Positions 12,075-24,533 of a stretch of 64,000 bases of DNA are shown in pieces. The notes beneath the pieces are model-generated. The model searched no databases. It saw nothing but the letters and a program-made list of their open reading frames with translations, and was not told the origin of the DNA. The stretch comes from Ceratodon purpureus (lineage: Eukaryota; Streptophyta; Bryopsida; Pseudoditrichales; Ditrichaceae): the NCBI GenBank assembly GCA_014871385.1, contig CM026426.1:15286517-15350516 (forward strand). The letters run 5' to 3'. The stretch's first letter is position 1. Every line of letters begins with the position of its first letter. The translations under genes were made by a program, and so were the position numbers.

Positions 12075-12455
12075 ATGGCATGCGATGGGATGTATGGTAT
12101 GTGTGGCCCAGTGTCTCGGCGGGAGTTTGCTGTGACATTGGCCAATGTTCCGGGCGTTGGAGAAGTTACTGTGTCCAGAATTTACCATGTTACCGTGGCG
12201 GCGACGGCGAGGGGGAAAACCGCGGCCGCCGCGGCCGCGCGTGCCATGCCAGCTAAGCTCACTAACAAGCTTAGCCTTCTCCTTGTTGGCCCGACCCTCG
12301 ATCAGGAGCTGGAGCAGCATGGGGCCACGGGATCTGTGCCACAGAGTCCCGCCAATTCACACAATGGTCACTTAGGATCCAATATTGGGCAAGACGTGCG
12401 AGCCAAAATGGTCAAGTTGGCCGCATCCTACAGAGCCAAATGGAATGCACAATAA
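12075..12455 (+). CDS. Hypothetical small protein (weak)
   Basis: ATG at 12075 opens about 126 codons with an Ala-rich run and a plausible helical end (GQDVRAKMVKLAASYRAKW), ending at TAA. AATAAA follows near 12492. An internal CG-rich palindromic run (near 12220-12240) and an overlapping minus-strand frame make this uncertain. It may be a 3' exon or non-coding. Confidence 0.25.
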   Translation: MACDGMYGMCGPVSRREFAVTLANVPGVGEVTVSRIYHVTVAATARGKTAAAAAARAMPAKLTNKLSLLLVGPTLDQELEQHGATGSVPQSPANSHNGHLGSNIGQDVRAKMVKLAASYRAKWNAQ

Positions 12456-13670
12456 GGGAAAAGCTTTTGAAGACGCTCGTACTCCTATTTGAATAAAAGC
12501 TGCATGTAAAACTCAATTCAATTACGTCAACTTCTATAATCCTATGTCATCTTCTTCAAGTTACTAGATTTCAGTTTTATTGCAATTTCTTCTTCATTTC
12601 TAAAACCAACGAGAAGTCCAACGCATTTTTCTATTTTTCTTTTTTGTGTAACTTTTTCATTCTTCTTCTCCACGTCATTTTTTCTTTCATTTTGTCCATG
12701 TTAATGTTTTTTCATCCTTCTTCCATTCTATCTTCCATTCATAGTCCTTTTTATAAAAAAATTGTGAAAATGTATTGTTGCTTGTTATTTTTCATCTTTA
12801 TTTTACCCGGCTTCATTTCCCCGTTATTCCCAATTTCGTAGTCTTTGTTTTATGTTTTGATTAAAATTTCGACTCCCTGGTTATTTTTTCCATTGTTCTT
12901 GGATGGAAGGACACCAGGGTGGATCCAAAAGTACGTTACACCCTCTAAATCCTGTAAAATTGCTTCTTCAATGGCCTTTCTTGGACCCCTCTACATCTTA
13001 TAGCACTCAATTTTTTGTGGATTTGGGTGAAAGGAGTAATGGAGTGTGCAATCACTTCACCAATTTTTGAAAAACATTAGAAACATACTGAAAATTGCAC
13101 TTCTTGCTTTTCAGAAAAGTATGTTACAGTAGTAAAAAATGTCACAAAGTAATCAATATTGAAAAAAATTAAGTTGCAAAGTACATAAAAAAATTATATG
13201 GTTAAAAGAGCACCTTCTACGGTAACACATGTTGTATCATTATTTCCCAAGCACTCATTCTTTCCTTACAATACTTAGCAATCAAAGGGCAAATTTTTTG
13301 ACATTATTTAGTTTAGTAAAAAATTAGAATTTTCGGGTGGATTTTTGAAGTATTGAACCATATTCTTCCAATGCTCCTTCTAAACCTTGTTTATTTACAA
13401 TTTAAGTTTTCTAGTACCTTAAATACCCATCAAAATTGGGCGTTGGCTTTTAGTGCTTTCTTGAGTACAATTACATGTCAAAAGCAGTCCACCCTAGTGT
13501 GCTTCCACCTTCTTTCTTTTGTTTTGGATTTGTTTTGTATGTTTCAATAGACCTGGATCTTCTTTTCCACAAGTTTGTCTTCATTCATTTTGAGCCAATC
13601 ACAATCTGCACAGCTACCACGCCAGATATAAACAAGATTTGTCAATTTAATGAATACAATGTTGAATTGA
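12456..13670. other. AT-rich intergenic sequence
   Basis: Pyrimidine runs and A/T-rich sequence. Short frames here are Phe/Leu/Ser-rich and look like chance products. I see no gene or clear repeat. Confidence 0.6.
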
Positions 13671-13673
13671 AGG

Positions 13674-13884
13674 CTCCGGTCGCACTAGGTAGGGCCCCCA
13701 GTCGCACTAGTTGGGGGCCCCGGTCGCACTAGTTGGGGGCCCCGGTCGCACTGGTTGGGGCCCCAGCTGCAACTAGTTGGGGGTCCTAGCTGCACTAGTT
13801 GGGGTTCCTAGCTGCACTAGTTGGGGGCCCCAGCTGTAACTAGTTGGGGGCCCGTGACTGCACTAGTTGGGGGCTCCAACTGCA
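13674..13884. repeat. About 23-bp GC-rich minisatellite, about 9 units
   Basis: The unit is close to GCACTAGTTGGGGGCCCC followed by GGTC or AGCT. Units vary at the middle (GGTCGCACT, AGCTGCACT, AGCTGTAACT). It is an isolated GC island in AT-rich sequence. Confidence 0.85.
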
Positions 13885-16007
13885 ATCTTAGAACATACCT
13901 TTCCACTTTGTTTTAATACATAGTTCTTACTTTTTTTGATACATACTTTCATAATTTTTAAGTATAATATGCATTTTTACATTTTTATGGGACCTTAAGG
14001 AAGCGCCTACGCTCCTAACATAGGGAACGTCGGCGTTCCCTAAGATTACAATACAACTAACACGATTTGTATCCACATTTCGCAGGTTACCAAAGTTAAG
14101 AGAATCAACATAGTGCACCAGACTGTTGTACTGGAGGTCGAGGGTTTGAACCCATCCGTGAACTGTAATCTCTAGTTGGAACTCCCTTATCTACAGCTTT
14201 TTATCTTCAAGCAAAAAGATTGTATATTTTGGTGTCAAGTGGAATGGATTTGAAATAAACGATTTAGATTGAATTTAAAATTATTAAGGTCTATTTCACA
14301 TGGTGATTTATGTGCTGGGGTTTAAGAGAACTCAAACATTGTATGTCTGCGTTGAGTTATGGTGAAATAGTGGGATCTTATGGACAAATAACACGATAAT
14401 TAGACTATCATTAAGATAAGTTTCATCGGTTGTACATGGAAAAATAACACAGTAATTCTATCATTAGGATAAGTTTCATCGGTTGCACATGCTGTATATT
14501 AAGTGTTTAGTCTAGTTTGAAGGGAATTTTTCAAAAGACTAATGAAAAACAAGCTTAAAATGAGACTTCCAAATATTATAATGTTACATTATGGAACACT
14601 ATAAGTTTTGTTGCTTTGGATAATTTGTGTTGTTTTGAATGTATAATCACTAGCTTTGACTCGTACCTTACACTTGCAGGTAATGCTGAATAATGCTCCC
14701 GTGCATATGATACAAAAGTCAAGTAAAAGTAAAAGAATCTCTTACATACAAAGTAAAAATCACTATAAAAATTATAGTATCTGTAAAAGTAAATACAATT
14801 GTTAATTTTAAAATTATCGTATTTAAATATTTTGGTTGTTTGTAGTCCAGTCTCAAAATTCTCATGTTGAACCATAGATACATGAATTGACTTTAGTATA
14901 TATAGTAAATATTTGGAGTAATATGATGTTTTAAAGGACGAGAGTAATGTTTTTGTCATAATATGAATGCTATAAATTCTATACTATATTATATTCTTAT
15001 ATCTTCATCTAAAAGCCCAATATTTCAAGATGATGAAGAAAATTCTATTATTTTATCAACTTGAATACTTTAATTGATGGAATTTTATTGAGAGTGAATA
15101 TAAATGTTAAAAATTATGTAAATAAAAGTAAATACGAATCTAAAAAAATAAAAAATAAATCCTGTATGGTCTATAAATTAGTGTTCCTTTGTTTGACGTG
15201 GACTTCCACATTGAGTTCCGTATGTCATTGTATCATTTCTTGCTATCGGAACAAGCTTCTAACATCAATTTTCTAACAAGTTCCAACATCAATTTCATCC
15301 TTGATATCGTAAATTCAATAACTATATCTAAAAGAAGGAAAAGTAGTGTATCTAGAACTTTGGGTTATGAGAGGTTTACTAGAATATCTATCTTCACAAA
15401 CTTGTTAAAAAAATGATTTAACAACGACAAAATTGTTAAAATGCATACTACTATATAGTATAGATTTACAACTGAACAAATAATATTGGTAAGGTATCAC
15501 AATATACATCAATGATGAAACTTGTATTTATATTGCAAAATTATCACAAAATTTTGGGACCATGAAACTCCAGAAATGCAAAACCGTAAGTTGTAAGCTT
15601 CATTTAATTCATTTTCTACTTGTATACCTTCATATACTCCTACACTTCAACCCTATACTTTAGTTTCAACTTTATTCTTCCAAATTTAGTATTTATACGC
15701 GAACCTTGAGGTCCCACACATCTTGTTAATGTAATACAGACTCTTTATATATTTTAAATTTAGTACATACTTTTACATTTTTCTTTACTTTTGAAGTTAC
15801 TTTTATTTTTAAAAGTAAAGTAAAAGCTAGCTTAAGTAACTGTATTATATAAAGAAAGTATATATTCTTAAGTATTTATTATTATTTTTATTCATTAAAA
15901 TGTATATATAAATATTTATTGCCCTACGCTCTGATTACTTTATATTTCAGTTGTCTATAATCATTTATTTTATAGCAAGATGGCTGAGCTTGTAATTTGT
16001 AAGGCCA
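13885..16007. other. AT-rich intergenic sequence
   Basis: No gene recognised. A tRNA-like B box (GGTCGAGGGTTTGAACCC) lies near 14132-14149. Short frames are Lys/Asn/Tyr/Phe-rich and typical of AT-rich noise. Confidence 0.5.
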
Positions 16008-16098
16008 AGTTACTAATATTTATTTATTTGATTCATAATTCTTCTTCTAGAAGATGCGGTGTTTTTTTTCTAGCATGCGTCTTCATGGAGATGCAACG

Positions 16099-16129
<31 letters not shown>

Positions 16130-16615
16130 CCTTGATTTATTTATTTTTTCTTGATTTCTGTATTTTTATGTCTAATGCTTCTTCTTGAAGATGCGTTGAA
16201 GAAGATTTACTCATCTCAATTTTATTCTTCATGCATTATGTTTCTTCCTAAAGATGCTCTATTATTTATTTAACCCTCTTAATAAATATACAATTGATTG
16301 TTCCATTTTTCAATGCGCTATTATGATATGGGCAGGTCATTTTACAATTTAGCTCAAGTACTACTGTTTAAGCAACAATTTGATGACAAGAAGGATATAA
16401 ATTATAATTGGTAACCTCGCAAGGTCCTCTTGCGCTTCGGAACCTGTTTCTTCAAGTTTCTCAAATGCTATTTCACAAATTCACAAATAAAAGAGAGATA
16501 TATAGTTTTTTCATCTTTTATTTTTTTGGGTTTTTTATAATTTTAAAACCCTTCTTCTTCCCCATCTTCCTTCATCTTTCTTTTACTCTTTTATTAAAAA
16601 ACTACCCATGACCAT
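16008..16615 (+). repeat. Dispersed repeat, copy 1 (partner inverted near 30.6-31.05 kb)
   Basis: Several CTTCTTC-GAAGATGC blocks occur in series, then TTAACCCTCTTAATAAATAT, ATTGTTCCATTTTTCA and CACAAATTCACAAATAAAAG. The same order of blocks occurs on the minus strand at about 30555-31050. This copy has an extra segment of roughly 95 bp near 16340-16435 and an ATTT microsatellite near 16098-16130. It is non-coding. Confidence 0.8.
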
Positions 16616-17605
16616 TGTTGCCTACCCATGACCGTTCCACTGAGCCCAAGACCGCCAATTTTGGCCCCATGACCGCCGCATTGGGTCCCATGGCCATGGC
16701 CTTCGTTTCCATGGCCGCAACTATTTTTTCACAATTTTGTTTACAATTTGCAACATTTCAATTGGCAACAGTACATTTGGCAGCAGTACAAGTGACACCA
16801 TTACAATGTTGTTTATTACTTCAAAGAGCAAATTTCACTTGAAAACACATGTAGGGGTGGGAGTGTGGGCGGCAGTAGGTACCTAGCTGCAATGTAGGGG
16901 CTCACATTGATGATGAAGGTCACGGACCAACGCCGGGATTAGCGAGTTACGATATTGTACACAAACTCCTGTCGTGGTTGATTTCAACATCAGTGCTCTT
17001 CCGACAACGTCTTATGAAAAGTTATAATATACGGGTGCAACGATCCAAGCATTTGGCAAGCTGCACCACCTTGTTATTAATCAATATTCGACGATAGGTT
17101 AACATTGTCTAAATCCACGTACTATTCTCATGTACATTGCCTACCAATCAGATATATCCAAGCCTAGGATTATAGGTACAATGCACGGGTGATTTGGCGC
17201 TGCTCTACTGTGACACTGAGATCAGTTTACATGTGCAACAACTTTTCATAGAAAACAAAATGCTCGCATAATGTCCTTACCAAACTGGAGTGACACAGTA
17301 CTCATACACCACTTACTAGATATGGGGAAATGCTTTCCCCCTTTGGGTTGGCTCACACATATACAAAAATTCATCGATCTCCTTCTAACATTCCATGCAC
17401 TTCGAAGATGCCCTCCTTGTCTGCTGTAGCACCTTCTAAAACCAGAGCCCTTCCATCGCTGCCATGCTCAAGTTCTGTGGACCTTCGTGAAACCATTGCC
17501 ATCTGAATCTCTTCTCCTCTTTGGAGCTCGTCAGTGAGTACTTCGCAAGTTCATTAGTGATCTTTGCTACATCTTAGGTTTCTTGTGATCTTTGCTAGAG
17601 CGAGG
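16616..17605. other. Intergenic, probable promoter side of the 17.6-kb gene
   Basis: It contains a short degenerate repeat (CCCATGACCG / CCCATGGCCATGGCC) at 16610-16710 and otherwise unremarkable sequence. No gene is supported. Confidence 0.4.
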
Positions 17606-18775
17606 ATGGATAAGCCAGTTGAAGAGGTGCATGTTGTCGTGCTTTACAACAACTTGGACAATCGTGGTAATTATGTTTCCCTTCGGGTAGAAATAGGCAG
17701 TTGGGTGACATTGAGAGCGGCCGTGAGAGGTCCCTGGTCCCGAGACGCGAGGATTCATGGTCCAGACTCATTCGCTGGGGCATGGAAGGCTCAAATCCTA
17801 GGATTCCGTTTCAAAGCAATGGCGAGGCGTGGTAGGGATGTGCTGAAGCTAGACGCCATCAAAGTTCGGCATGCTTATCAACGCCGGCAGTTGCTCTTAG
17901 ATCCGGCCACTGCTGCGAGGGAGCCCCGCGGATGTAACTTGCTTTATCAGCCGTATTGGGACGACTGGGTTGATCCAACAGAGGTCATGGATGTCATCCT
18001 CGTGCTTCACCATGAAGTCGGAGAGGCAGCGGTGCGCAATGGCCGCAGTCATAAGACTTTGCTGGAGAATGGCACCTTTTTCGGGAAAGCAGTGTACGTT
18101 CCACAGTCTGGCTCTTCCTTGTGTGGCAGCTTAGAGGAGTTGCCGTTGCCCGCCCCTGATGACCCCTACTGGCCCCTCCCTGACATGCACACGTCCGAGG
18201 CATTTAGATTGAAGTTGGCCACCGACATCTCTGAAGCAATGAAAGGCGGAACCGGGAGTAAATCAGCACACGTGAAATGGTTCATGCCTGTGCATGTCAT
18301 GGTTGACTTGTTTGCTGTTGCAGAGAACCTGCGTCGCACAGCCACCATGTACGTCTTCAAATCGCCAGCTGAAGCAGTTCTGAGTAGTCTTATGGATGTC
18401 GGATGGGACAAGAAGTTTCAAGTGGGCCAAGATGTATTGAAGTGTGTTGTCTCCAAGCCTAGCATGATCTTCCGCTATCATCTAGCACGTCAAGTTTTAT
18501 ACCTCAATTTCTAGTATGTGCGATACAGGAAAGAGGGCCTTCTATGGATACCCATCGATCAGGCCGTGGTGCAGCACATGATTTGTGTCACAGTTGAGTT
18601 CCAAGGTAAAGAGTTACCTGGTATTGAAGTTGGTTCGCTTTGGCCGGTGTCGCACATCCGCGAAGAGATATCGATCTTGCTTCCGCGAGAAGCCATACCT
18701 GACTACTACGACCTTGTCGTGAAGCGCCGTAGTTTCCCCGATTTCAAGATCAATGTTCGGTCGGAGCGCTTGTAG
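17606..18775 (+). CDS. Unknown protein, about 389 codons, with one in-frame TAG
   Basis: ATG at 17606 has a good context (GCGAGGATGG) and begins MDKPVEEVHVVVLYNN. The frame is open to TAG at 18512-18514, then continues without a shift (YVRYRKEGLLWIPIDQAVVQ) for 86 more codons to TAG at 18773. Coding character is similar on both sides, so this is one gene with an internal amber codon or a recently broken one. Visible blocks include HVKWFMPVHVMVDLF in the middle and a beta-rich end (MICVTVEFQGKELPG). I recognise no family and see no membrane segment or signal peptide. GC content is much higher than the surrounding AT-rich DNA. Confidence 0.55.
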
Positions 18776-21168
18776 CACAGAATTCAAGTAGATTCAAAAT
18801 TGTCCAATCGTAAAGGAGCATTGCTATAGCAATGCAGTAGGCAATTAGGTGCACTAAAGATTGACAATCAAATTTTGATGTAGTAGGTGCTTTTGTTGTG
18901 AAGCCCAATTTTTGAACAGTAACAGAATGTGCTACAGCACTTAATGAGAAATGATATCCAAGTATCAACACAGGTTTCGGTGCTTCAACATAGCAGTGAT
19001 TGATGGGATCTGAATTAAGTAACTTGTCTCATGAACTGAATGGTGCTTTGATTCAAGTAATTTGTCTCATGAATTGAATGGTGCTGCAGCAATGTAACCG
19101 AACGTCATTGGCGTTGCCATGTCGATGGCGTCTAGAGCAGTAGCAAGATGGATAGGCAAGTAATTGGAAAGATTGAAGGTCCTTCCCAGACTATTTTGCA
19201 TTTTGGAGCCTTTAATATACACTGAAACAAGGAACACAGTAGAATCGAAAAGCCAAAAATCAGAAATTGAAAAACAAAGGTAAAATAAAACATTAAAAAT
19301 GTGGTCAAAGGAAACATAATCTAAAATCAAATTCAATTAAAGATTAAACCCAAGAAGAAAACACAATAAAAAAAGAGATGAAAAGAACAAAACTCGGAGA
19401 GATGAAATTGCTCAAACTTCTAAACAGGGTTATTCAAAGTCAATATCAAAATCCAAAATTGACAATGAAGTTTTTTGGATATTTAAAGTTTTGAAATGTT
19501 GGATCACTATACCGTTAAATGAGGTATAGGTTGTCTTTCAATTTAAATTTGCAAAATTGATTTTTTTGGGAACTAATTCAAAGAAAATAGAAATACTTTG
19601 AAATTGTTTGAAATATTGCTTTTAAAACCAATGTTAAATCCTTAATTTCTCTACTCTTGAAATCCCTATTCTCTGTTATTCTTCACTATGATTTCACTAT
19701 TCACTATATTTTCTGCAAAACTATTTTAATAAAGAATAAATTTATCATTTCAAAACATGGCACCAAAAATTCTGTTTATCTGGGCGCTTAGGCTCTACAT
19801 CAGGCTCCACATCCAATCCACTACTGTAGTAAGGACACGAGGAACAACTTCTCAATGTCTACCAAATCTTAGTTTAAGGAAAATAATAATCCATTCTTGA
19901 TGATTTTTTAAATCACTTTTTATGATTTTGCACCTCTTTTTTTTTGCAGAAAATTAAGGTTTGGCATTTTTCAAGGTTATATTTTGAATGTATGTAGGGA
20001 ACATCCAAGGTTATATTTTGTATGTATGCACATCTTTCTTTTTGCAAGTGTCTACAAAAAGTTCAATATATACTTTGAAGGAATTTAATATGGACTAAAC
20101 AAAGCCCAATTGTTATAACAATAGATATGTTTTGATTCTTTATTATAAACTAGAATTTTTGTTTCTCTCCATATCGTAACTAAGTTTATACACTTGAGTA
20201 TGACGATATAATTACTTTATTAAGATCTGATTAAAATATAAAGATACTTATTTCACAAAATTTGGTCATACTAACACCTCATGTTGAGGTCTTCCTAGAT
20301 CAACTCATTTTTATTTTTTAATGAGGTATTTTTTAATATGAAGGATGTGTAAATGAATGTTTCATGTATTTGAATAAAAAAATTCATCACCAATTGTTTG
20401 CAATAACAAATTATGTAAAACCACAAAATTTGATTTTAAAAATTCTATTGCTTGCATAATTTATTTTTTAAAAATCCCCTCATCTTTCTTTATTCCCTTC
20501 ATCGTTCTATGTTTCTAGACCTTCAATTAGATGTGTAATTTGAATTCGATCCAAGCTTAGTTGCTTAAGCCTGGTGTATACTTTGTTTTAGCTTGAAGCC
20601 TGATTTACCTTGAAATCATTGTAAGTTGATGACTCGGTTTTCAAATATTGAAATGCTAATTAGTTATGCAAATGCAACTCGATATATTTTAAGATATTGG
20701 TGGATGGATGAAATACAACATGAATGCAAAATAAAGTTTCAATGAGGCAAGGGAAGCTCAATAACAATGTCTATATCTATTGAAATTTGAAAGAAACATG
20801 AACTTGTCCCATGATTCTTTTGTAGATGGTTGAAAATGGAGTTCTGCGCCTTGAAAAAAGATTACCACTAAATGGGCTAGAAATTGGGGAAAAAATGATT
20901 AATTGTGAATGAAGAAGTAACAAAGTAGTAGGATTTAATTCACAAGTATAATGAATTTAGAAATCTGCAGCAAATTGAATGGTATCTGAAGATAATAAGC
21001 TGCTGAAACATACTTGTGTTCTTTGAAAAAGAAAGACATTAGACTTTGAAATATAAAGATACTTCTGGAAAGAACCTTGGATATTGAGTTGCTTATATTG
21101 GTTTTAAAATTATACAAGACTCTGCTAATGGTTGAATAAAATTGTAAGTACTGAAAAAATGGTGATAG
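18776..21168. other. AT-rich intergenic sequence
   Basis: No gene, RNA or ordered repeat is apparent. It ends at the left 27-bp inverted repeat at 21169. Confidence 0.6.
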
Positions 21169-21393
21169 ATGCCACATTTAAGTAAATCCGGACTTAAAGG
21201 TAAAAACCGGACCTTGAGTACACTTTTTGCATGATTATAAGACCGTGGGATCACACCATGATGTCGTGGGCAGTATCCCAAAAATGCACTATTTACTGGT
21301 TTTCAGCCGAAGTTCAGACAATGTTGCACAAATTGAGCTTAATATATATTTATTGACAAGGTTATGTTTGTTTACAGACGATGCAGTGGGATC

Positions 21394-22029
21394 CTACGAT
21401 CCACCATCACTACGTAGCACTCTTTCAATGTGCCACCTCTCAATCAGTCTACGCTTAAACTTTCCATCCTTCTGATTTCTACGCAGGTACTCCTTTACCG
21501 AGGCGGAATACTTTAGCGGCAGAATGAACGGAAGCAACGCTGTTGCTACGTCAGGAATTACAATTGCTGCATTGGGTAACGTCATTTCACCACTCCACGG
21601 AGTTGGAAAGTAGCACGCCAGGTCTCCATTGAAAACATGCCTCATTGGCTGGTCATCAACCATCAGAATTTTGTCTGGACGACAGAAGTGCTTCGTCTTC
21701 TCGTCCGTTACGAGTCTGGATAGCTCCTTGTCGCAAAAAGGATACAAATGCGGCCTGAAACACTTGTTTCGTCCATAACAGAAGAGCAACCTCAATCTAA
21801 TCTCATCGGGTAGGAGATATCGAATAACCTTACTTAGTCTTGCAGGGGCCATGGAGGACCATATTCCAACTTCGAAGTTGTTGAGAAGTATCCTGAAGAA
21901 TTCCAGAAGATCGGGACGAGCCATAATGTGCCTCGGATTGAAGTGACGGGGGGTGCACTTGATATATTGCTCAAAACAAAGCAATCCGTTAACAGATAGC
22001 ACTATAACCTTCCTCGAAACGTCTCGTCG
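21394..22029 (-). CDS. FCP1/HAD-like domain protein 2 (catalytic Asp lost)
   Basis: The exon starts after acceptor TGTTCACAG (22030-22032). FCP1/NIF-type motifs are visible in order: VIVLSVNGLLCF in place of the catalytic DxDx(T/V), VGIWSSMAPARL (motif II Ser) and ILMVDDQPMRH (motif III DD), followed by YFPTPWSGE. Both Asp of the first motif are replaced (S-V-N), so phosphatase activity is unlikely; a binding role is an inference. Upstream exons were not resolved. Two palindromes (near 22075 and 22166) lie just upstream. The frame ends at TAG inside another palindrome copy at about 21380-21400. Confidence 0.6.
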   Translation of the reverse strand, partial: RRDVSRKVIVLSVNGLLCFEQYIKCTPRHFNPRHIMARPDLLEFFRILLNNFEVGIWSSMAPARLSKVIRYLLPDEIRLRLLFCYGRNKCFRPHLYPFCDKELSRLVTDEKTKHFCRPDKILMVDDQPMRHVFNGDLACYFPTPWSGEMTLPNAAIVIPDVATALLPFILPLKYSASVKEYLRRNQKDGKFKRRLIERWHIERVLRSDGGS

Positions 22030-22682
22030 CTGTGAACATGAAGCACCGCCAGATATTATAACCAATATAATGGATCGTAGGATCCTACGATTCCGAAATA
22101 AAAACAATGATCGCAAAAGCATGGAAACCATAATCGGACGCGCTATTTTGTACATGGGCATCACTGGATCCTACGATGTGGAAAATTGGATTTATCCATA
22201 TCTGGAAGGTCCCTAATTCACGTCTAGACCATAGCTCCTATACATCACTCCCTGACCGCAGAACTACTGTAAAAGTGGGGGTTACAACACAGCCCTCCTC
22301 AATGTGCGTGGTCTAATCCTACAATCATATTACAATTTGCACTCTCCTCGTAGTGAACAAAATACTGTTCACACAACCTGTGGATAGAATGTTGTTACAC
22401 ATGGATTCAAAAAGTTGAGGTATATCCTAGAAGTTTATGTAGATAAGAAATTTTACAAAGTGTGCAACTCAATACAAATATTGAAGTAGCTAGTGAATCA
22501 CTCATAGTTAAGTGCTTCAAAAACTGAAACCCACCTTGTTCACCGGTATTTACCCTTCACTACGAGAACTATATCCTCATTACTATGTGCGTCCTTGAAA
22601 GGAATGAAACAAAACTTTACAAAGTATACACGACGCGCCTAACACTAAATTTGTGGGGTGATTATCCAAGATGATGACTGTC

Positions 22683-23338
22683 CTATTTACATCCATCCAG
22701 AATTTCCTTAGCCAGTTTACCAGTGAAGTCCTTCCTACAGTCCTTGAATCCGGGCTCAAGGTAATTGTTACGGACATATTTCTGAACAGTCTGGCCAGAT
22801 TTGAACATACTTTCGAGCCAAGGATGCAGAGTGGACATGAGGAACTTGTCCCCAGGCAACCCCGTCCACGGAATGGGAAAGATTGCATCATGGTAATCGT
22901 TGAGAAGATTCTTGTACCAGGTGTCGTCAATGAGCAATGTTCGGCTTAGGTCAACATGCTCAAGCTTTTCCTGGACAACCTTAAGGTCCTTAAGCATGAT
23001 TTGCTTGTCTAGGTTTTCCTCGTTTCGGTAACTGGACTTGGTAGCTTCGGTCTGCGTTAGCACCGTTAGGAGCTTCGGCTTAAGTTTTGACCCTTCTAAA
23101 ACCTTCACTAGAATCCTATCCACATTCTTTCTGATCATACAACTCCATACCACGACGTTAGCCTTCTCTGCTAACAGCTCCATGAACTTTCCCGCGTCAG
23201 GCCTAACTGTGGTTTCTTGACCCCTAACGCCGCCTCGATTTACAAGGAAACCATTCAAGTCCACCACAATAGTGTACCGAGGTTGCCTTACCTTCTTGCC
23301 ACTAGTCCCGGTTGACTTCGCGGGGGCAGTTTGTTTGC
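22683..23338 (-). CDS. FCP1/HAD-like domain protein 1, catalytic exon
   Basis: Third exon of a well-phased three-exon gene (24345-23760, 23506-23423, 23338-22683; 1326 nt, divisible by 3). After a short linker the FCP1-like domain reads IVVDLNGFLVN (first Asp kept, second is Asn), VVVWSCMIRKNVDRIL, then LLIDDTWYKNLL and IPIPWTGLPGD. FCP1/SCP/TIM50 relatives dephosphorylate or bind phosphoserine tails; loss of the second Asp suggests weak or no catalysis. It ends at TAG 22683; the next 40 codons are dense in UAR and look like 3' UTR. Neighbour 21394-22029 is a diverged paralogue. Confidence 0.7.
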
Positions 23339-23422
23339 CTGCAAAAGATAGCCAAATCGATAATAAGAATCATCCTTGCAGAACACACGTCATGTAAAAT
23401 CAAATAGTGTGGCGAGAATTAC

Positions 23423-23506
23423 CTTCTCTAGACGATGCAGATCCCTTTTTCATTGGTACAATTGGTACATTTTTCTTGCTTTGCGTAGACGTCGAAGACT
23501 TTAACC
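23423..23506 (-). CDS. Small linker exon of FCP1-like gene 1
   Basis: 28 codons, Lys/Ser-rich (STSTQSKKNVPIVPMKKG). The acceptor GATCTCAAG and donor GAGAAG|GTAATT are both in phase with neighbouring exons (split codons G|GG and G|GC), which makes the gene model convincing. Confidence 0.65.
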
Positions 23507-23556
23507 CTTGAGATCAAAAGAAGACATTTCTGTTAGAACACTGAGACGAGCGTATG

Positions 23557-23692
23557 GATCGTAGGATCCTACGATCCTGAAAGAGGACGTCACATTTCGA
23601 CAAACCAAAAAAGAGATCGTAGGATCCTACGATGTGCAAGGAGATGATATAAGGATGAAATTTTCCCTTCTGGATCGTAAGATCCTACGATC
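23557..23692. repeat. Palindrome-A array, 3 copies at 58-bp spacing
   Basis: Copies of GATCGTAGGATCCTACGATC at 23557, 23615 (one mismatch) and 23673 (one mismatch), within a 253-nt intron. Intervening sequences of 38 nt are unrelated at first sight. Confidence 0.9.
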
Positions 23693-23759
23693 CTAGAGTC
23701 CATAGAAAATGCCTGAAAAGGATTACTCTGATTCCGCCAAGAAAAGTGGTGGGAAATAC

Positions 23760-24345
23760 CTTCTGTGGGAGCTCTCTTATTCGCAGGCGGCACATCACGG
23801 GAGCCAGACTCCGACCGGTAAATTTCCTGGGAAACTGTGAAGGGGTCCGATCCAGGAGGGCTGAAAGGCCGCAACCCCGCTCTGTGGGCTTCTCCAAAGA
23901 CACCAATAAGTACCTCTTTGTCCTTTGCTAAGTCGCTAGGCACAGATGGAAGAGCATATGGATCCGGATCGTCCTGCATTTGCGCCAGCGTATCCGCGAC
24001 ATTTTGCTGCTGCAAATCACCCTCGGACCCTTGGGCCTGACTTCCGGACGTAAATAAGTCGGTATCGATATGCATTGGAGACGGTTCAGCCCATGGATCA
24101 TGAACTGGCGAAGAAGATGTAATGCCAAAGGGAGGTGTAGTCAGCGCAGCCTCTACCGCTGACTGCATTTCAGCATCTTGTCCAGGAGGGCCAGAATCGC
24201 CATGGAAACGTTTCTCTGCACTTGAACTAGTACCCCCCTGGAATTTTTCTTGATTTGGACTAGTCAAAGAGTAAATCCCGCGTTCACTTCGGGAAGCTCC
24301 TTTGGAGGGGTGGACTCCGGCGTGAAAGCGGATCTCGGAAAGCAT
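23760..24345 (-). CDS. N-terminal exon of FCP1-like gene 1
   Basis: ATG at 24345, disordered Ser/Pro/Gln-rich sequence with no recognised domain (QAQGSEGDLQQQNVAD, DDPDPYALPSVPSD). Donor ACAGAAG|GTATTT at 23760/23759. The following intron (23507-23759) contains three palindromes at exactly 58-bp spacing. Confidence 0.6.
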
Positions 24346-24533
24346 CCACCTCGAGATGGCGGGTTGTTGGGAGGGTTAACCTGCAAAGCGATCTGTAACG
24401 GAAATAAATACACAAAATGTTTAACAATGACACATTGCATGGTTCGTTCCACAATAGTGACATTCATCTAGTTAGTTCTGTACCATGTGTCAAACACCAC
24501 AACTGATTACTAGTACAGAAGTTGGGAACTGCA

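Noticed and set aside
12644..13732. Short hydrophobic frames in AT-rich DNA (possible membrane proteins)
   Set aside because: Composition explains the hydrophobicity; no start context or neighbours.
24264..24467. Alternative minus-strand frame upstream of FCP1-like gene 1
   Set aside because: The overlapping frame from ATG 24345 continues into a phase-correct splice model; this one stops early at TGA.
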